Below are positions 44,182-58,200 of a DNA stretch of 64,000 nt, piece after piece. The notes beneath the pieces are model-generated. The model searched no databases. It saw only the letters and a list, made by a program, of their open reading frames with translations, and had not been told where the DNA came from. This DNA is from Manihot esculenta. Taxonomy: Eukaryota > Streptophyta > Magnoliopsida > Malpighiales > Euphorbiaceae. Each line of letters begins with the position of its first letter. Position 1 is the stretch's first letter. The stretch is taken from assembly GCF_001659605.2 (NCBI RefSeq), contig NC_035168.2, positions 6,938,058-7,002,057 of the forward strand, written 5' to 3'. The translations under genes and the position numbers were made by a program.

Positions 44182-45479
44182 CTGCATAAATGAAAGAGGG
44201 CAAAAAAGAACAACATCATATCCCGTTCACCAGTTAAAAATATAACCTCAAGAACATGAATACTGAGAATTACGGGGGAAAATACATAAAAATAACTAAA
44301 ACCCAGAACAGAAAAGGGGCATATAAAACTGATTAATAAAGAAAACAGCACAAAATCGAAGGCCTAACGTCATCTGCTCACAGCAGTTCATCAGCATGAA
44401 TTGAGTACCCATAATTTCTTGGGCTTATATGCAGATTATATTTGAAATCAGGGTTAGAGAGAAGAAATTTGTTAGATTTACTAAAATTAGCAAGCGAACC
44501 TTCAAGCATGCAATACAGAATAGTCGTCTTGAGTTGGAGAGAGTGATGAGAGGCGTAAGTGTGAGAGAAAACGGATTGGGGGAGGAGGACAGAAGGGCCA
44601 AGATAGACGAATTGGGGGCGGCTGCGATCGCAAGAGATGTGCTTTTAGGTTTAGCTCGTAAACCCCACTACATAAGACGTAGTTTTAAGCCAAAACATGT
44701 CGTTTTGGACCAAATTGCTTATATATAATTTCTAAGCAAATAAAAAATTCTCAATAAATTAAATAATATTTAGAAAAATGTCAGATTTGAAAGTAAAAAT
44801 TACCAACACTGATAATATAATTATCATGGCAAATTTTATAATTACTTGGTTTTAATCATATTTTGTTTCCAAATCCAATAGGTATTAAACACGTGCTCAA
44901 CTTTATTTTAACATTATTAATATAAAATTAAATTTATATGAAATAAAGGGTTAGTATTAAGATTTATAATTATATTTTAATTAGAGAAAATGCAAGTAGT
45001 ATTAATTTTGCATACACCCATATATTTTATAAAAAAAATAATTTATAGAAAACTTAAAATGTAAGTAATAAATTATATTAACTCCATAAGTTTTTTTTAT
45101 CTATTTAAATTTTCTATAAATTTGCAAGCTGTATTAAAACTATAGGATTTAATCATAAACGGTTAGATGACAATGTTTTATTTTTCATTTTCTTAATTTA
45201 ATATTTTTATTAATATTTATAATAAAATTAAGTAATTCCTGACTAAATTCCAATTTCAAATTTTCAACATATGTGAGATCTTGAAACTAAAAGTTTTAAA
45301 GGGTAAAATGGATTTGTATAAAATAAATTTTTAATATTTAAAAAAAAATCAAATTTTAATATTCGACCGTCGAAACTTTTTAGGTATGGCTGTCAAATAT
45401 TATCAAGTAGATTCATCTATAACAAGTACTCAGTTCGAAAGAGAGAAAAAATTTTTCTCCATTTCAAGCAGATGTAAGC
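44182..45479. other. BTF3 5' region, then AT-rich intergenic DNA
   Basis: 44182-44650 probably holds the 5' UTR intron and first non-coding exon of BTF3. A GAAG/GTTCGC donor candidate on the - strand lies near 44496-44505. From 44750 on, the DNA is AT-rich without features. Confidence 0.45.
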
Positions 45480-47325
45480 CCCATACCTATGAGATCAATC
45501 TGATGTTCAATATCCCATACAAGTGGAAGTTTGGAGGATTCATCCACTATCTTAGAAAACTCCTTCAACAGCTTTAACTGGTGGTAGTAAAGATAGTGCA
45601 TCCTCCATTGCACCTTTTGCTCTCACCAATAAAATCAGCGTGCCTCTAGATTTTTCAACTGCACCTTATAGCCTCTGCACTCTCACGGAAACAGTAACTC
45701 TTCCCTTCCACTTTAGAATGTTTCGCATAATCGAAAGGCAAAATAATAATCTTCTTTCAATGTCATGTGAACATGTATGAATTCTTCTTCCCCTTATACA
45801 AAGCATCAACATCGAACTGTCAAGGACGACCTAACAAAATCCCACAGCAAATTCCACATCAAAATCCACAACATCATAATTAACAGATTCAGTGTAAGAT
45901 TTACCAATCGAAATAGGCACTCTACAGATTCTGTTGACTTCAATTGTCAGTCCTTCCTTAATCCATCCAACTTTGTATGGTGAAGGGTGAGGCTATGTAG
46001 GCAACTATAATTTCTCCACCAACTGCTTAGCTATCAGATTCTCACAACTGCAGCTATCTATAATTAGCCTGTAAATTGCTTCTCCTACTCAACACTTTGC
46101 CTGAAAAATCTTCCTCCTTTGCGTCTCATCCTCCTATTTCATCGAATATAAGATTTTCTTCATCGAATATAAGATTTTCTTCACCACATAAGTGACATCT
46201 CCATCTTCAGAACTACCAATAGATCTGTCATCGTCATCCACTTCCTCCTCAAATTCAGCCACCTGCTTAACCACATTAACCTGTCGGCGATCATTATTAA
46301 CTCCTCTACGTTCTGGACAATTATTCGATCGATGACTAAGTTACTTACAGTGGTAACATATGTCTCTCGTTGGTTTTTGATAAGGATTGGTTTTGCCTCC
46401 TTTGTCTACTGTAGTGGCGACTACTTTTTCTTTACTGTCTCTCCTTTCTTCCATAGTATTATGAGGATTGCCAGAATTTACAACCTTAGAAGGTTGCCCG
46501 CTATAATTGCCTCTATACTGCTACATTCCTGTTGAACCAGAATTTCTATAATTAAAATTCTGGTTATACTGATGTCGAGGCTGCCAATCAACACGCTCTT
46601 CTGCCCTTTTTACCATCTCAATGGCATCTACCAAAGTGAAAATCGCAACTACTCCCATCATACAGCGAATTTCATGATTCAGACCCCTCTAATAATGAGC
46701 AACCTGTTGGGTTCGTTTTCACAGTTTTCACATCTCGCCTACAACCTCAAAAACTCCTCGGTATATTCATCCATCCTGATTTCTCTATACACAGTCATGA
46801 TACTGGTTATACAAAATCTGAGTGTGATCATTAGGCAAGAACCGTTGTTCAATCATCTGCTTTATCAACACCCAGTTTCATATGGGTTTCAACCTCCTCC
46901 GATAGCATTCGTTTTGAACCGAATTCCACCAGGCTGCTGCTCCCCCTTTTAATTTATAGGCCACAATCGGAACCTTTCGATCCTCTTCCACGTTCATAAC
47001 TTCGAAGAAACGTTCAACCTCCACCAACCAATCAAGAATATATTCTACATCCAATGAGCAAAAAAGTTTTGAAGGTCTATCTTTATCTTGTAACCTTCCT
47101 TATAATTCTGTTAGAGGTTTTTAGGCACAGGATTGGCGACCACAGGATTAGCGGCCACAAGATTTGGAACTGGCTGGGGGTATTCGACTGCGGCGGGTTG
47201 GTGGATTTCCTGTTGCAGGGCTAACTGTCCGATCATCTCTCTCAATTCTGCCAAGGATACCTCAATTGCAGTAAGTTGCGCCTCTTGGTTGTCTGCCATG
47301 GATAAACTTGGCTCTAATACCAATT
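45480..47325 (-). pseudogene. Partial second body of the CRM-like gypsy element: gag and protease
   Basis: Nearly parallel to 50850-52699: PBS-like TTGGTATTAGAGCC just below the LTR, gag start MADNQEAQLTAIEVSLAELR (47299 downward), degenerate gag with a zinc-knuckle region (about 46300-46400), then protease with IIDSCSCENL near 46040. Here the catalytic Asp is kept, unlike in the complete neighbour. Frames are broken by stops and indels. Similarity to the neighbour stops near 45480, so reverse transcriptase and the rest are missing. A 22-base phrase ending AAGATTTTCTTC is duplicated in tandem at about 46140-46183. Confidence 0.75.
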
Positions 47326-47695
47326 TGATATAGGACTAATTAAACTCCGTCAGAAATTTTAATCAATAACGTTTGGCTAAAATAAAATAATGAAAACAAG
47401 AGGCTAGAAGCCGAAAAAGTCTTATTGAAATTCTTGAAAGATTGAAAAGTATCTCAAAGAGCCAATGAAAGACTATTTTTAATAGAAAAAAACCCTAATA
47501 TGCAAAATTATAAAAATATTTAAAAAATAATTAAAATGCAAAATTGACTCCTTAAACGGTGGAATTTTCACCTCGAACATGCGTCTCAAAATTCCCTTTC
47601 CAAAAAGCTATCGTGGGTCTCCATAGGACGTCAACAGTAAAAGTTAGGTCTGGTCCAAGTCTACCGCAAAATCCAATGCTACTTGCTCCGTATCA
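47326..47695 (-). repeat. LTR of the CRM-like element (shared by two bodies)
   Basis: 370 bases; on the - strand it runs TGATACGG...CCTATATCA. It is the 3' LTR of the body at 47696-52699 (purine tract GGAAGGGAA next to it on the - strand) and the 5' LTR of the partial body at 45480-47325 (PBS next to it on the other side). Confidence 0.85.
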
Positions 47696-50600
47696 TTCCC
47701 TTCCATTTGTCATCGGTAGGGTAGTACTGAAATAGATCCTCCACGTTAAACGTCTTAAAATTTTTTATCTCATTTGGGAGGTAAAAAACATAGACATTGT
47801 CATTAGTCTTCTGAATGATCCGGAATGGACTAAACTTCTTGGGGTCAAGCTTTTTTTGTTCTTCACCACGTTCCTTACGTAAATACACTATAACTTGGTC
47901 ACCGACATTGAAGGACTTGAAATGCCTATATTTATCGGCTGTAGCTTTATACTTGTCATTGGCTTCTGTAAGGCATTGTTGTATCTGTTTGAAAACGTCC
48001 ACATACTGCTTTGCCAAGTTACTTACTGCAATACTGTTGTGAGCAACTGTAGGAAGGGCAATAATATCAACTGTATGCATTGGGATTTTCTATAAATAAC
48101 TGCAAAAGGTGACATCTTTGTGGAGCTGTGGACAGTATTGTTGTAAGTAAATTCTGTTTGGGCAAGAGTAAGATTCCAAGTAGTTTTCTTATCTCTGCAG
48201 ATGCAGCGCAAAAGATTGCCAAGAGTGCGATTCACCACTTTAGTTTGGCAGCACTGTTGTATCAAAGTTCAGTTCCAAAACGTTTCCATAAAGTCACCCA
48301 AAAGTGAGCTAAAAACTTCATATCTCTGTCAAAAGTAATGGTCTTAGAAATACTATATAAGCGAACAAGCTCCTGAAAAAATAGTTTTGCAACATGAGAA
48401 GTATCATTAGTTTTCTTGTAAGGAATGAAATGCGCCATTTTGGAGAACCTGTCAATAATAACAAAAAATGGAATCAGATCCACGTTGAGTACATAGAAGA
48501 CCAAGAACAAAATCTATAGATAAGTCCTCCCAATGATATTTTGGAATAGGAAATAGAGTGTATAAGTCTGTATTCTGCGAATGACCCTTCTGAGTTTGAC
48601 AAACTGGGCACTTCTGGACCATTTGATCTGTATCATTTTTCAATTGTGGCCAGTAAAAACGCTCATCCAAACCAGCAATAGTCTTATCACGCCCCAAATG
48701 ACCACTTAAACCTCCTCCATGGACCTCTCAAATTAGTTTTTCTCGCAGAGAAGATCGAGAAATGTATAACCTATTCTCCTTAAAAAGAAAGTCATCATGT
48801 ATCAAAAACCCATCAGCAGGCTCACGAGCCTGGACCTTTACCCATATATCGGCAAAATCATAATTTGCAACATACAAATCCTTCAGAAATTCAAAACCCA
48901 CAACCTCTTGATTAACTGTAATCAACAGAGCAGCCCTCCTACTCAAAATGTTTGCCACCTTATTACTATGACCAGCCTTATATTTTATAACATAATGAAA
49001 AGTTCCAAAATAAGCTACCCATCGAGCGTGCATCTTATTCACATGTTTTTTAGTTTAACAAGCTCCTGGAAAAACAGTTTTGCAACATGAGAAGCATCAT
49101 TAGTTTTCTTGCAAGGAATGAAATGCACCATTTTGGAGAACCTGTCAACAATAACAAAAAATGAAATCAGATCCACGTTGAGTACAAAGAAGACCAAGAA
49201 CAAAATCTATAGATAAGTCCTCCCAATGATATTTTGGAATAGGCAATAGAGTGTATAAGTCTGTATTCTGCGCATGACCCTTCTGAGTTTGACAAACTGA
49301 GCACTTCTAGACCATCTGACCGTATCCTTTTTCAATTGTGGCCAGTAAAAACGCTCCTCCAAACCAGCAATAGTTTTGTCACACCCCAAATGACCACTCA
49401 AACCTCCTCCATGGACCTCTCAAATCAGTTTTTCTCGCAGAGAAGATCGAGAAATGTATAACCTATTCTCCTTAAAAAGAAAGTCATCATGTATCAAAAA
49501 CCCATCAGCAGGCTCGCGAGCCCGGACCTTTGCCCATATATCAGCAAAATCATAATTTGCAACATACAAATCCTTCAAAAATTCAAAACCCACAACCTCT
49601 TGATTAACTGTAATCAACAGAGCAGCCCTCCTACTCAAAACGTTTGCCACCTTATTACTATGACCAACCTTATGTTTTATAACATAATGAAAAGTTCCAA
49701 CATAAGCTACCCATCGAGCATGCATCTTATTCACATGTTTTTTAGTTTTAAAGTGAATAAAAAAATTGATGATCTGTGTGAATAATAAACTCCCGCCCCA
49801 TCAGATACTGCTCTCAAGTTTTAAAAGTCTGGAATACTACATATAGCTCATACTCATAAGTAGACCACTTCTTCTTAACTTCATTCAATTTCTCACTAAA
49901 GAAAGCAATAGGCCTTTTAGACTATGACAACACTCCTCTAATTCCAACTCCACAAGCATCACATTCAACCTCAAACAGTTTATCAAAATCGGGTAGAGCA
50001 AGAATAGGCGCAGAAGTAAGCTTATCTTTAATCTCTTCAAAGCACTTGTTGGCAGTGCCAGTCCAAGCAAATTTCTACACTCTCTCTTTTTTCAAACAAT
50101 CTATGATAGGGGCAACGATGCTACTGAAATTTCTGATAAACTGTCGATAGAAAGTAGCAAGGCCATGAAAGCTGCGAACTTCAGAAATAGTTTTGGGAAA
50201 GGGCCAGTTCCGTATTGCTTCTACCTTCTTCTCATTAATATGTATCCCTTCTGCACTAACAACAAATCCAAGGAATAGAATGCGCTCCTTTATATAGATG
50301 CATTTTTTTATATTAATAACCATCTCACTTTCTTACAAGACTGTCATGACTTGACGAAGGTGCTGTAAATGTTCTTCTTCGCTACGACTAAAAATCAGGA
50401 TGTCATCAAAATAAACAACCACAAATTTCTGTAAGAAAGGATGCAAAACCTAGTTCATAAATCGCATGAACGTGCTAGGTGCATTCGTTAAACTAAAGGG
50501 CATAACCAGCCACTCGTACAAGCCTTCCTTAGTCTTGAAGGCTGTCTTCCATTCATCTCCCTCCTTAATCCAAACTTGGTAGTAGCTACTTTTAAGGTCG

Positions 50601-52699
50601 ATCTTAGAGAAAAATCTAGATCTTGATAGCTGATCCAACATGTTATTCAGCCGTGGAATAGGAAACCTATACTGAACTGTAATTTTATTGATGGCTCTAC
50701 TATTCACGCACATTCTCCAAGTTCCATCTTTCTGTGGAACTAATAAGGTAGGGCTAATGTTCTCCTGAATATGGCTCTTCTTCAATAACTCTTCAACCTG
50801 TTCTTGAAGAATTTCACTCTCATTTGGACTCATCTTGTAATAAGGCAGATTTAGAATTTTAATATAGGAATGAGATCAATTTGATGTTGAATATCCCACA
50901 GAGGTGGAAGCTTGGAGGATTCCTCTACTATCTTAAGCAACTCCTTCAACAGCTCTTTGACGGGTGGCGGTAAAGATGGTGCATCCTCCATTGCACCTTT
51001 TGCTCTCACCAATAAAGCCAGTGTGCCTCCAGATTTTTCAACTACGCCTGATAGCCTCTGCACTCCCACGGAAACAATAATAGCAGTCTTCCCTTTCATT
51101 TTAGAATGTTTCACAGAACCGGAAGGCATAATAGTCATCTTCTTTCGATGCCATTTGAATATGTATGAATTCTCCTTCCCCTTATGCAAAGCATCAACAT
51201 CGAACTGCCAAGGACAACCTAATAAAATCCCATAACAATCCATATCCACAACATTACAATTAACAGATTCAGTGTAAGGTTTATCGATCAAAATAGGCAC
51301 GCTGCAGATTCTGTCGACTTCAATTGTCGGTCCTTCCTTAATCCATCCAACTTTGTATGGTGAAGGGTAAGGCTGTATAGGCAACTGCAATTTCTCCATC
51401 AATTTCTTAGCTATCAGATTCTCACAACTACAGCTATATATAATTAGCCTGCAAATTGCTTCTCCTACTTGACACTTTGCCAGAAAAATCTTCCTTCTTT
51501 GTATCTCATCCTCTAGTTTCGTCGAACATGAGATTTTCTTCACCACATAGGTGACCTCTCCATCTTCAGAACTAGTAATAGATCCATCATCATCATCCAC
51601 TTCCTCCTCAGATTCAGTCACCTGCTCAACTACATTAACCTATCAACGATCATTATTAACTCCTCTACGTTTTGGACAATTATTCGATCGATGACCACGT
51701 TGCCTGCAGCGATAACATATATCTCCCGTTGGCTTCTGGTAAGGATTGGTTTTGCCTCCTTTGTCTGCTATAATGGCGACTACTTTTCCCTTACTGTCTC
51801 TCCTTTCTTCCGTAGTATTCTGAGGATTGCCAGAATTTACAACCTTAGAAGGTTGCCCGCTGTAATTGCCTCTATACTGCTGCATACCTGTCGAACCAGA
51901 ATTTCTATAATTAAAATTCTGGTTATACAGATGTCGAGGCTGCCAATCAATACGCTCTTCTGCCATTTTTACCATCTTAATGGCATCTGCCAAAGTGAAA
52001 ATCGCAGCTACTCCCATCATACAACGAATTTCATGATTCAGACCCCTCTGATAATGAGCAAGCTGTTGGGCTTCGTTCTCACAGTTTTCACACCTCGCCT
52101 GCAACCTCAAAAACTCCTCGGTATATTCATCCACTTTGATTCCCCTGTACACATTCATGATACCGGTTATACAAAATCTGAGTGTGATCACTAGGCAAGA
52201 ACCGTTGTCAATCATCTGCTTCATCAACAACCAGTTTCGTATGGGTTCAAGCCTCCTCCGATAGCGTTCATTTTGAACCGAATTCCATCAGGCTGCTGCA
52301 CCCCTTTTAATTTATAGGCCACAATCGGAACCTTTTAATCCTCTTCCACGTTCATAACTTTGAAGAAACGTTCAACCTCCACCAACCAATCAAGAACAAA
52401 TTCTACATCCAACGAACCAAAAAAGTTTTGAAGGTCTATCTTTATCTTGTAACCTTTCTTATAATTCTGTTAGGGGTTTTTAGGCACAGAATTAGTGACC
52501 ACAGGATTAGCGACCACAGGATTAGTGGCCACAGGATTTGGAACTAGCTGGGGGTGTTCGGCTGCGGCGGGTTGGTGGATTCCCTGTTATAGGGCTAACT
52601 GTCCGATCATCTCCCTCAATTCTGCCAAGGATGCCTCAATTGCAGCAAGTCACGCCTCTTGGTTGTTTGCTAGGGACAAACTTGCCTCTAATACCAATC
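47696..52699 (-). pseudogene. CRM/Galadriel-like Ty3/gypsy element body, gag to integrase, inactive
   Basis: Read downward from 52699: gag (52230-51643 is open and ends with the knuckle CYRCRQRGHRSNNC); protease (51621-50851) where the catalytic motif reads IIYSCSCENL, so the Asp is replaced by Tyr; reverse transcriptase (50833-50450 open; VYFDDIL near 50400; thumb 50323-50075); RNase H (about 50070-49420); integrase with zinc finger and core (49401-48262); and a C-terminal part 48080-47679 with KYRHFKSFNVGDQVIVYLRK and FNVEDLF. Stops and frameshifts separate these parts. A 692-base segment is duplicated in tandem at 48364-49748. No chromodomain of the Tekay type is visible. Clade assignment (CRM versus Galadriel) is by general wording. 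Confidence 0.8.
48364..49748. repeat. 692-bp tandem duplication in the RNase H/integrase region
   Basis: 48364-49056 and 49057-49748 are near copies (offset 692-693). Both include the open piece MNKMHARWVAYxGTFHYVIK (48728-49042 and 49420-49734) and the [16 protein letters not shown] integrase start. The copies differ by scattered substitutions and a 1-base indel. Confidence 0.9.
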
Positions 52700-53103
52700 T
52701 GATATAGGACTAATTAGACTCTGGCAGGAGTTTTAATCAATAACATTTGATTAAGAAGAAATAATGAAAACGAGAGGCTAGAAGTCGAAAAAGTCTTATT
52801 GAAATTTTTGAAAGATTGAAAAGTATCTCAAATAGTCAAGGAAAGACTATTTATAATAGAAAAAACCCTAATATGTAAAATTATAAAAATATTTAAAAAA
52901 ATAATTAAAATGCAAAATTGACCTCTAAATGATGAAATTTTCGTCTTGAACATTGTGACAAAGACCTTGTCATATTTTTAAAAGTTGTGCGTCTCAAAAT
53001 TCTCTTTCCGAAAAGCTATCGTGGGTCTTTATTGGACGTCGACAACAAAAATTAGGATCGATCCAAGTCTACCGTAAAGTTTAAGGCTACTTACTCCATA
53101 TCA
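52700..53103 (-). repeat. 5' LTR of the CRM-like element
   Basis: 404 bases, TGATAT...TCTATATCA-type ends. It aligns with 47326-47695 except for an extra ~35-base segment near 52955-52995 and many substitutions, so the pair is old. A PBS-like TTGGTATTAGAGGC adjoins on the low-coordinate side. Confidence 0.85.
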
Positions 53104-54931
53104 AGATTTTTATGGAATTGCAACTAAGGGGTTGATTAAGAGTGATCATACCTTTACCACTGCTCTAATTAAGCGTTAGAGGTTGAAAACGCACACATTC
53201 ACCTAACTGTTGTTGAAGTAACCAGTACATTGCAAAATATTCAAATTATAACTGGTCTACTTGTTGATGGCCAAACATGATGAGACATCTTGAGTATGAT
53301 TAGGGAGCTCTACGTGCTCAGTTATTGAAATAATGCCTTTAAAAGGTATCATACAGAGATCTTGAATACCTTTGAAATTGGCAAAATAATTTTCTGAAAT
53401 ACTAGATGGAACACATGATTTTGCAGTGTAATATCATACCCACATTTTCATCTTCGATGCCTGGTGGACTTATATTTGTGGAGTAGATAAACAATTTCGT
53501 GCATTGTCCATTTTGATTGGCTCTAAAAGTACCACTTTAATTGACATTTTCTACCATTAGTTTAATCCTTGTCTCTAAAAAATTATGATCATAAGCATAT
53601 TTGCCATTAAAGCTAAAACTCTTTTTATTCAGTTAAAAGTTAATATAGTTGAAGTTTTTCATCAATTTGCGAGATCCAAACTCACTTTATTTTTATTTTT
53701 ATTTTTATTTTTTATTTTCATTTTTTTTATTTTTAGAGAAATTTTATTTTCATTACTGTCTTTCTAGATATTCAAGAGGTTTATTGAATATCTTATTTAG
53801 ACATTAATTTGCTAATAAATTCAATTAAACATGTAATTATTTAATTGGATTGATGTAAATAGTAATTAATATAGTAATTTATATTAAAAAATAAAATTAT
53901 TTTATTTAAATTATTTTTTTTATAAATTATTAATTAAGTTTGAATTCTTCTATTATAAATGTCAATAGATTAAACCTACTCGTTTTTCAGGATTATCAAT
54001 TAACTAGAGATTATTTTAATGCTGTGCTAATTAATATAATATTAAAAGAAATTAGTGAAATTCGTTTGTTTAAACACTTTAATAAAATAATAAAAAATTA
54101 AAAAACTTATTTTTTAATACCAATCATCAATTAATAAAACCTATTAATTTGGATTACTTTCGATTGAATTCTTATTATTAATTATTTTCTTTATTTAATT
54201 ATTTTCATTCTTTCTTAAATGATTTTATTAAAACCGATTTTTAATCTCTTCCTTGCTTAAAATGAAAAGGTGTAGTTTTATTATAAAGTTTTGTGCGAAT
54301 ACTATTCGTTCATTTTATTTACAAAATAATTTTTATTTAGAGAATATAAATATTTAATTATCAGTAGAGATTTGGACGACTGCTGCTCCATATTGTTATT
54401 TACTTGCAAAAATTTATATCGTTGAGAGAAAGAATAAGCTGGTAGGTGTAGTAAGTGCAAACTACTAAAATATACCATTTATTTAATTCATGGTAGACCA
54501 CTGTATTTTATTGATCTCATGCATTGTGCATATTTAGAAAAGTAAAGTAGACCTAGCCATGGTCCTGTTCGGACCATGAGGTAAACTGGAACTGAATTGC
54601 ACAATCGATTAGAATTGGATTAATTTTAAGTTATTTTTTTAAATTAAATTAAAATTAAAATCAAATCAAAATTAACCGGTTTGACATATCAATTCAATTT
54701 AATTTTAGTTTGATTTGAAAATTCTAAAATAAATCATTTATAAAATTTTACTACTTAAAATTGATAAATAGACAACTTAGATTATCAAAAATTTAGTTAA
54801 AATTCTTTTTTTTACTTGTAAAAAAATATTATTTATATTTAAATGTACTATTTTTTTATATTATACCTATTATTATTTTATTTTTATATTATACGAATGG
54901 ACACATTTACTTATTAATTCAATTATCAATT
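53104..54931. other. AT-rich intergenic, no gene seen
   Basis: Mostly A/T, including a TTTTTA repeat at 53690-53740. A segment near 54590-54720 rich in AATTGGTTT-like words resembles one at 42480-42680; both may be remnants of one small repeat. Confidence 0.45.
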
Positions 54932-55057
54932 TAATAGGTCCCAGTCAAAACTTTAAAGAAAAGACAAGGAAATATTGAGAAATAATGAGTTGTATAATTT
55001 TTTGATTGATATCCTCCGTAGCAGTACAACAAGCTTCTTATAAAATAGAACTTAACA
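54932..55057 (-). repeat. 3' LTR of the Reina-like element
   Basis: 126 bases, on the - strand TGTTAAGTTC...GGACCTATTA (last G of TG/CA mutated), with a TATAAG box. Alternatively the real LTR is longer (to about 55199) and the other copy is truncated. The exact equal length and TG/CA ends favour 126. Confidence 0.6.
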
Positions 55058-55211
55058 GCTAGTCCTATTCCAACGCTACTAACAACCCATATTCCCAAAT
55101 ATTAGCAAAGAATATTTTAGCCAGATAGTGTAGCTGACTTATTCTAAGCACAAAAAGAATAATTCAATAATTAATAAATAATTAGCAGCAGCAGCAATCA
55201 GTTCAATGAAG

Positions 55212-58200
55212 TCAACTCCGATATTTTCTATTTGGCACAGGCAACCTCTTGGACCTTCTGGGCTTATCAATACTACCCCCATTAGCTTGAACCTTGTCCT
55301 CAAGGTTTATAGAAGAGAAACGCTCAAACAGAGCAGCAGTATTCTCCCAAGTAGCGTCCTCTACTGGCAAATCTTTCCACTGAACAAGGCTTTCTTCCAC
55401 AAAACGGGAACCTTGTTTAATCCACCTGGTGTTAAGAATCCCATATGGTTCCAAAAGAACATCACCATCATTATTGAATGTAGGCAAATTTGTTGAAATG
55501 GGAACTTCCCCCTGCTTGCCAATATATTTTTTAAGTAACGAAATGTGAAAGACTGGATGAATTCTGGAACTCGCAGGAAGTTGTAAGCGATAAGCGACTT
55601 TGCCAAGTTTAGCCAATATCAAATAAGGCCCATAGTAGCAACTGGCCAGCTTTTGAAATGCCCTTCGAGCAATAGAATGTTGTCGGTATGGCTGTAATTT
55701 CAAGTAAACCCAGTCGCCCACTTGAAATTCAACTTCCTTCCGGTGTTTATCAGCCCGTTGTTTCATCTGGTTGACTAAACGGGACAAGTTAAGCTTGAGC
55801 TGTTCAAGGATTTCATCTCTTGTGGTTAACATGTTATCTGCTTCCTGAACAGCAGTTGTGCCTGCTTCATACCGTGGAATGGTGGGTGGAGCCCTGCCAT
55901 ATAAAGCAACAAATGGGGACATTCCAATAGAACTATGGTAAGAAGTATTATACCAGAATTCTGCCCATGGAAGAAAAAGGCTCCATCGTCGTGGTTGCTG
56001 GGAGGAAAACAGTGTAGATACTGTTCAAGGCACCTGTTAACAACTTCGGATTGGCCGTCTATTTCAGGATGGTAGGAGGAACTCATGTGAAGCTTGGTTC
56101 CAGAAAGTTTGAAAAATTCACGCCAAAAATGGCTAATGAAAACAGGATCCCGATCACTAATAATTGTCTTTGGCATGCCATGGAGTTTAACAAATCCATC
56201 AACAAACTTCTCAGCCACAGTTTTAGTAGTAAATGGGTGAGTTAAACTGAGAAAATGAGCGTATTTGCTCAAACGGTCTACCACCACCAGAACCGCATTT
56301 TTACCATAGGAAGAGGGAAGCCCTTCGACGAAATCCATTGTTATATCATCCCAAACTTGATGAGGAATCGACAATGGCTGTAGCAGTCCAGCTGGAAAAG
56401 CGGTAGCAGTTTTATTGGCTTGGCAAACTGAGCAGGATGCTACATAATCACGAACAGATTTTGGCAAGGAAGGCCAATAAAATTGTGCAGCGATCCTTTT
56501 GTATGTCCGCAAAACACCAGAATGACCACCACTGGGGGAATCATGAAATTCCTGTAAGAGCTGAACAATTAAATCTGAGTCAGGAGGAATTACAACACGA
56601 TTCTTATAAAGAATCAAACCCGCTCGCCAGAGATTAGGTTTGCCTGGGTCATCCGTAGCCAATTTCCCAATCCGAATCAGGTAGGGATGAGTGGTTGCTG
56701 CAAGCCGCAGTGAGTCCCACAGGGAAGTGTCCGAGCTAAAAAGTGCATCAAGGCTAGGACTGCCTGCGATTCTGGATAAAGCATCAGCGGCATTATTTTC
56801 CCGCCCTGGTTTGTACCGGATTTCATAGTCATATCCCAACAATTTTGAAACCCACTTCTGCTGCTCAGGGGTAATAATTTGTTGATCCAACAAGTACTTA
56901 AGGCTCCGCTGATCTGTCTGAATAATAAAGCGACGGCCCAACAAGTACGGTCTCCATGTGCGGATTGCATGAACAATTGCGAACATCTCCTTAGCATAGG
57001 TGGACCAGGACCGCTTAGTAACTCCCAAAGTCTTGCTCATAAAGGCTATTGGTCGGCCTTGTTGAGATAGAACTGCCCCAATGCCTTTGTCTGAAGCATC
57101 TGTGGAGATAATAAACTCATCATTGAAATTTGGCATAGCAAGAGTCGGGGTAGAGGACATGGCTTTCTTCAAATTTGAAAAAGCTTGTTCAGCATCATTA
57201 GACCAGGCAAATCTTCCTTTCTTAAGTAAATCTGTCAAAGGCCGAGCAATCAAGCCGTAGTTTTGGACAAATTTCTTGTAATAGCCAGTAAGTCCTAAAA
57301 AACCACGTAAATCAGAAACATTAGTAGGTGTAGGCCAATCAAGCATGGCTTTTATTTTCCCTTAATCCACCAATACCCCTTCAGAAGAAACAATATGCCC
57401 CAAATACTCAATTTGTTGCTGTCCAAATGCACATTTACTGATTTTGATGAAAAATTTATGTTGCCGCAATATTTCAAAAGCTAATTTAACATGTTCAAGA
57501 TGCATGGTCCAATTGGGGCTATAAATTAAGATGTCATCAAAAAATACTAGCACAAATTTACGTAAATAGGGTCGAAAAATAGAATTCATTAAAGCTTGAA
57601 AAGTGGATGAAGCATTACACAGTCCAAAGGGCATAACCAGGTATTCATAGTGGCAGTTATGGGTACGAAATGTTGTTTTATATATGTCATCAGGATGGAT
57701 CCGTACCTGATGGAACCCTGCCCGAAGGTCTATTTTGGTAAAGTAGACAGCCCCATGAAGTTCATCTATCATATCATCAACTGTGGGTATGGAAAATCTA
57801 TCTTTTATAGTTACAGTGTTTAGGGCTCTATAATCTGTACAGAATCGCCAAGACCCGTCTTTTTTCTTTACTAGTAACACAGGAGAAGAAAAAGGACTTG
57901 TGCTAGTCTGAATTAGCCCCAATTTAAGCATGTCATGAACTTGTTTCTCAATTTCAGCTTTTTGAAAATTTGCGTACCTGTATGGCCGGACATTAACAGG
58001 GTCTGTTCCCTCCTTCAAAATAATGCGATGGTTGATATCTCTTTCAGGTGGCAGTTCAGTAGGGTGCTAATAGATATCTGCATATTGATTGAGCAACTGA
58101 AGCATATCCAGGTGAACCCCCGTTGGAGGAAGTTCTTGCTGTAACTGAAAACAAACTGCAAATATGGAGTATCCCTGTCTTAATTCCTTCGCCATTTTTT

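Noticed and set aside
44429..44728. 99-codon + strand ORF next to BTF3
   Set aside because: It lies antisense over the BTF3 5' region, has no family features and is better explained by the promoter and leader of BTF3.
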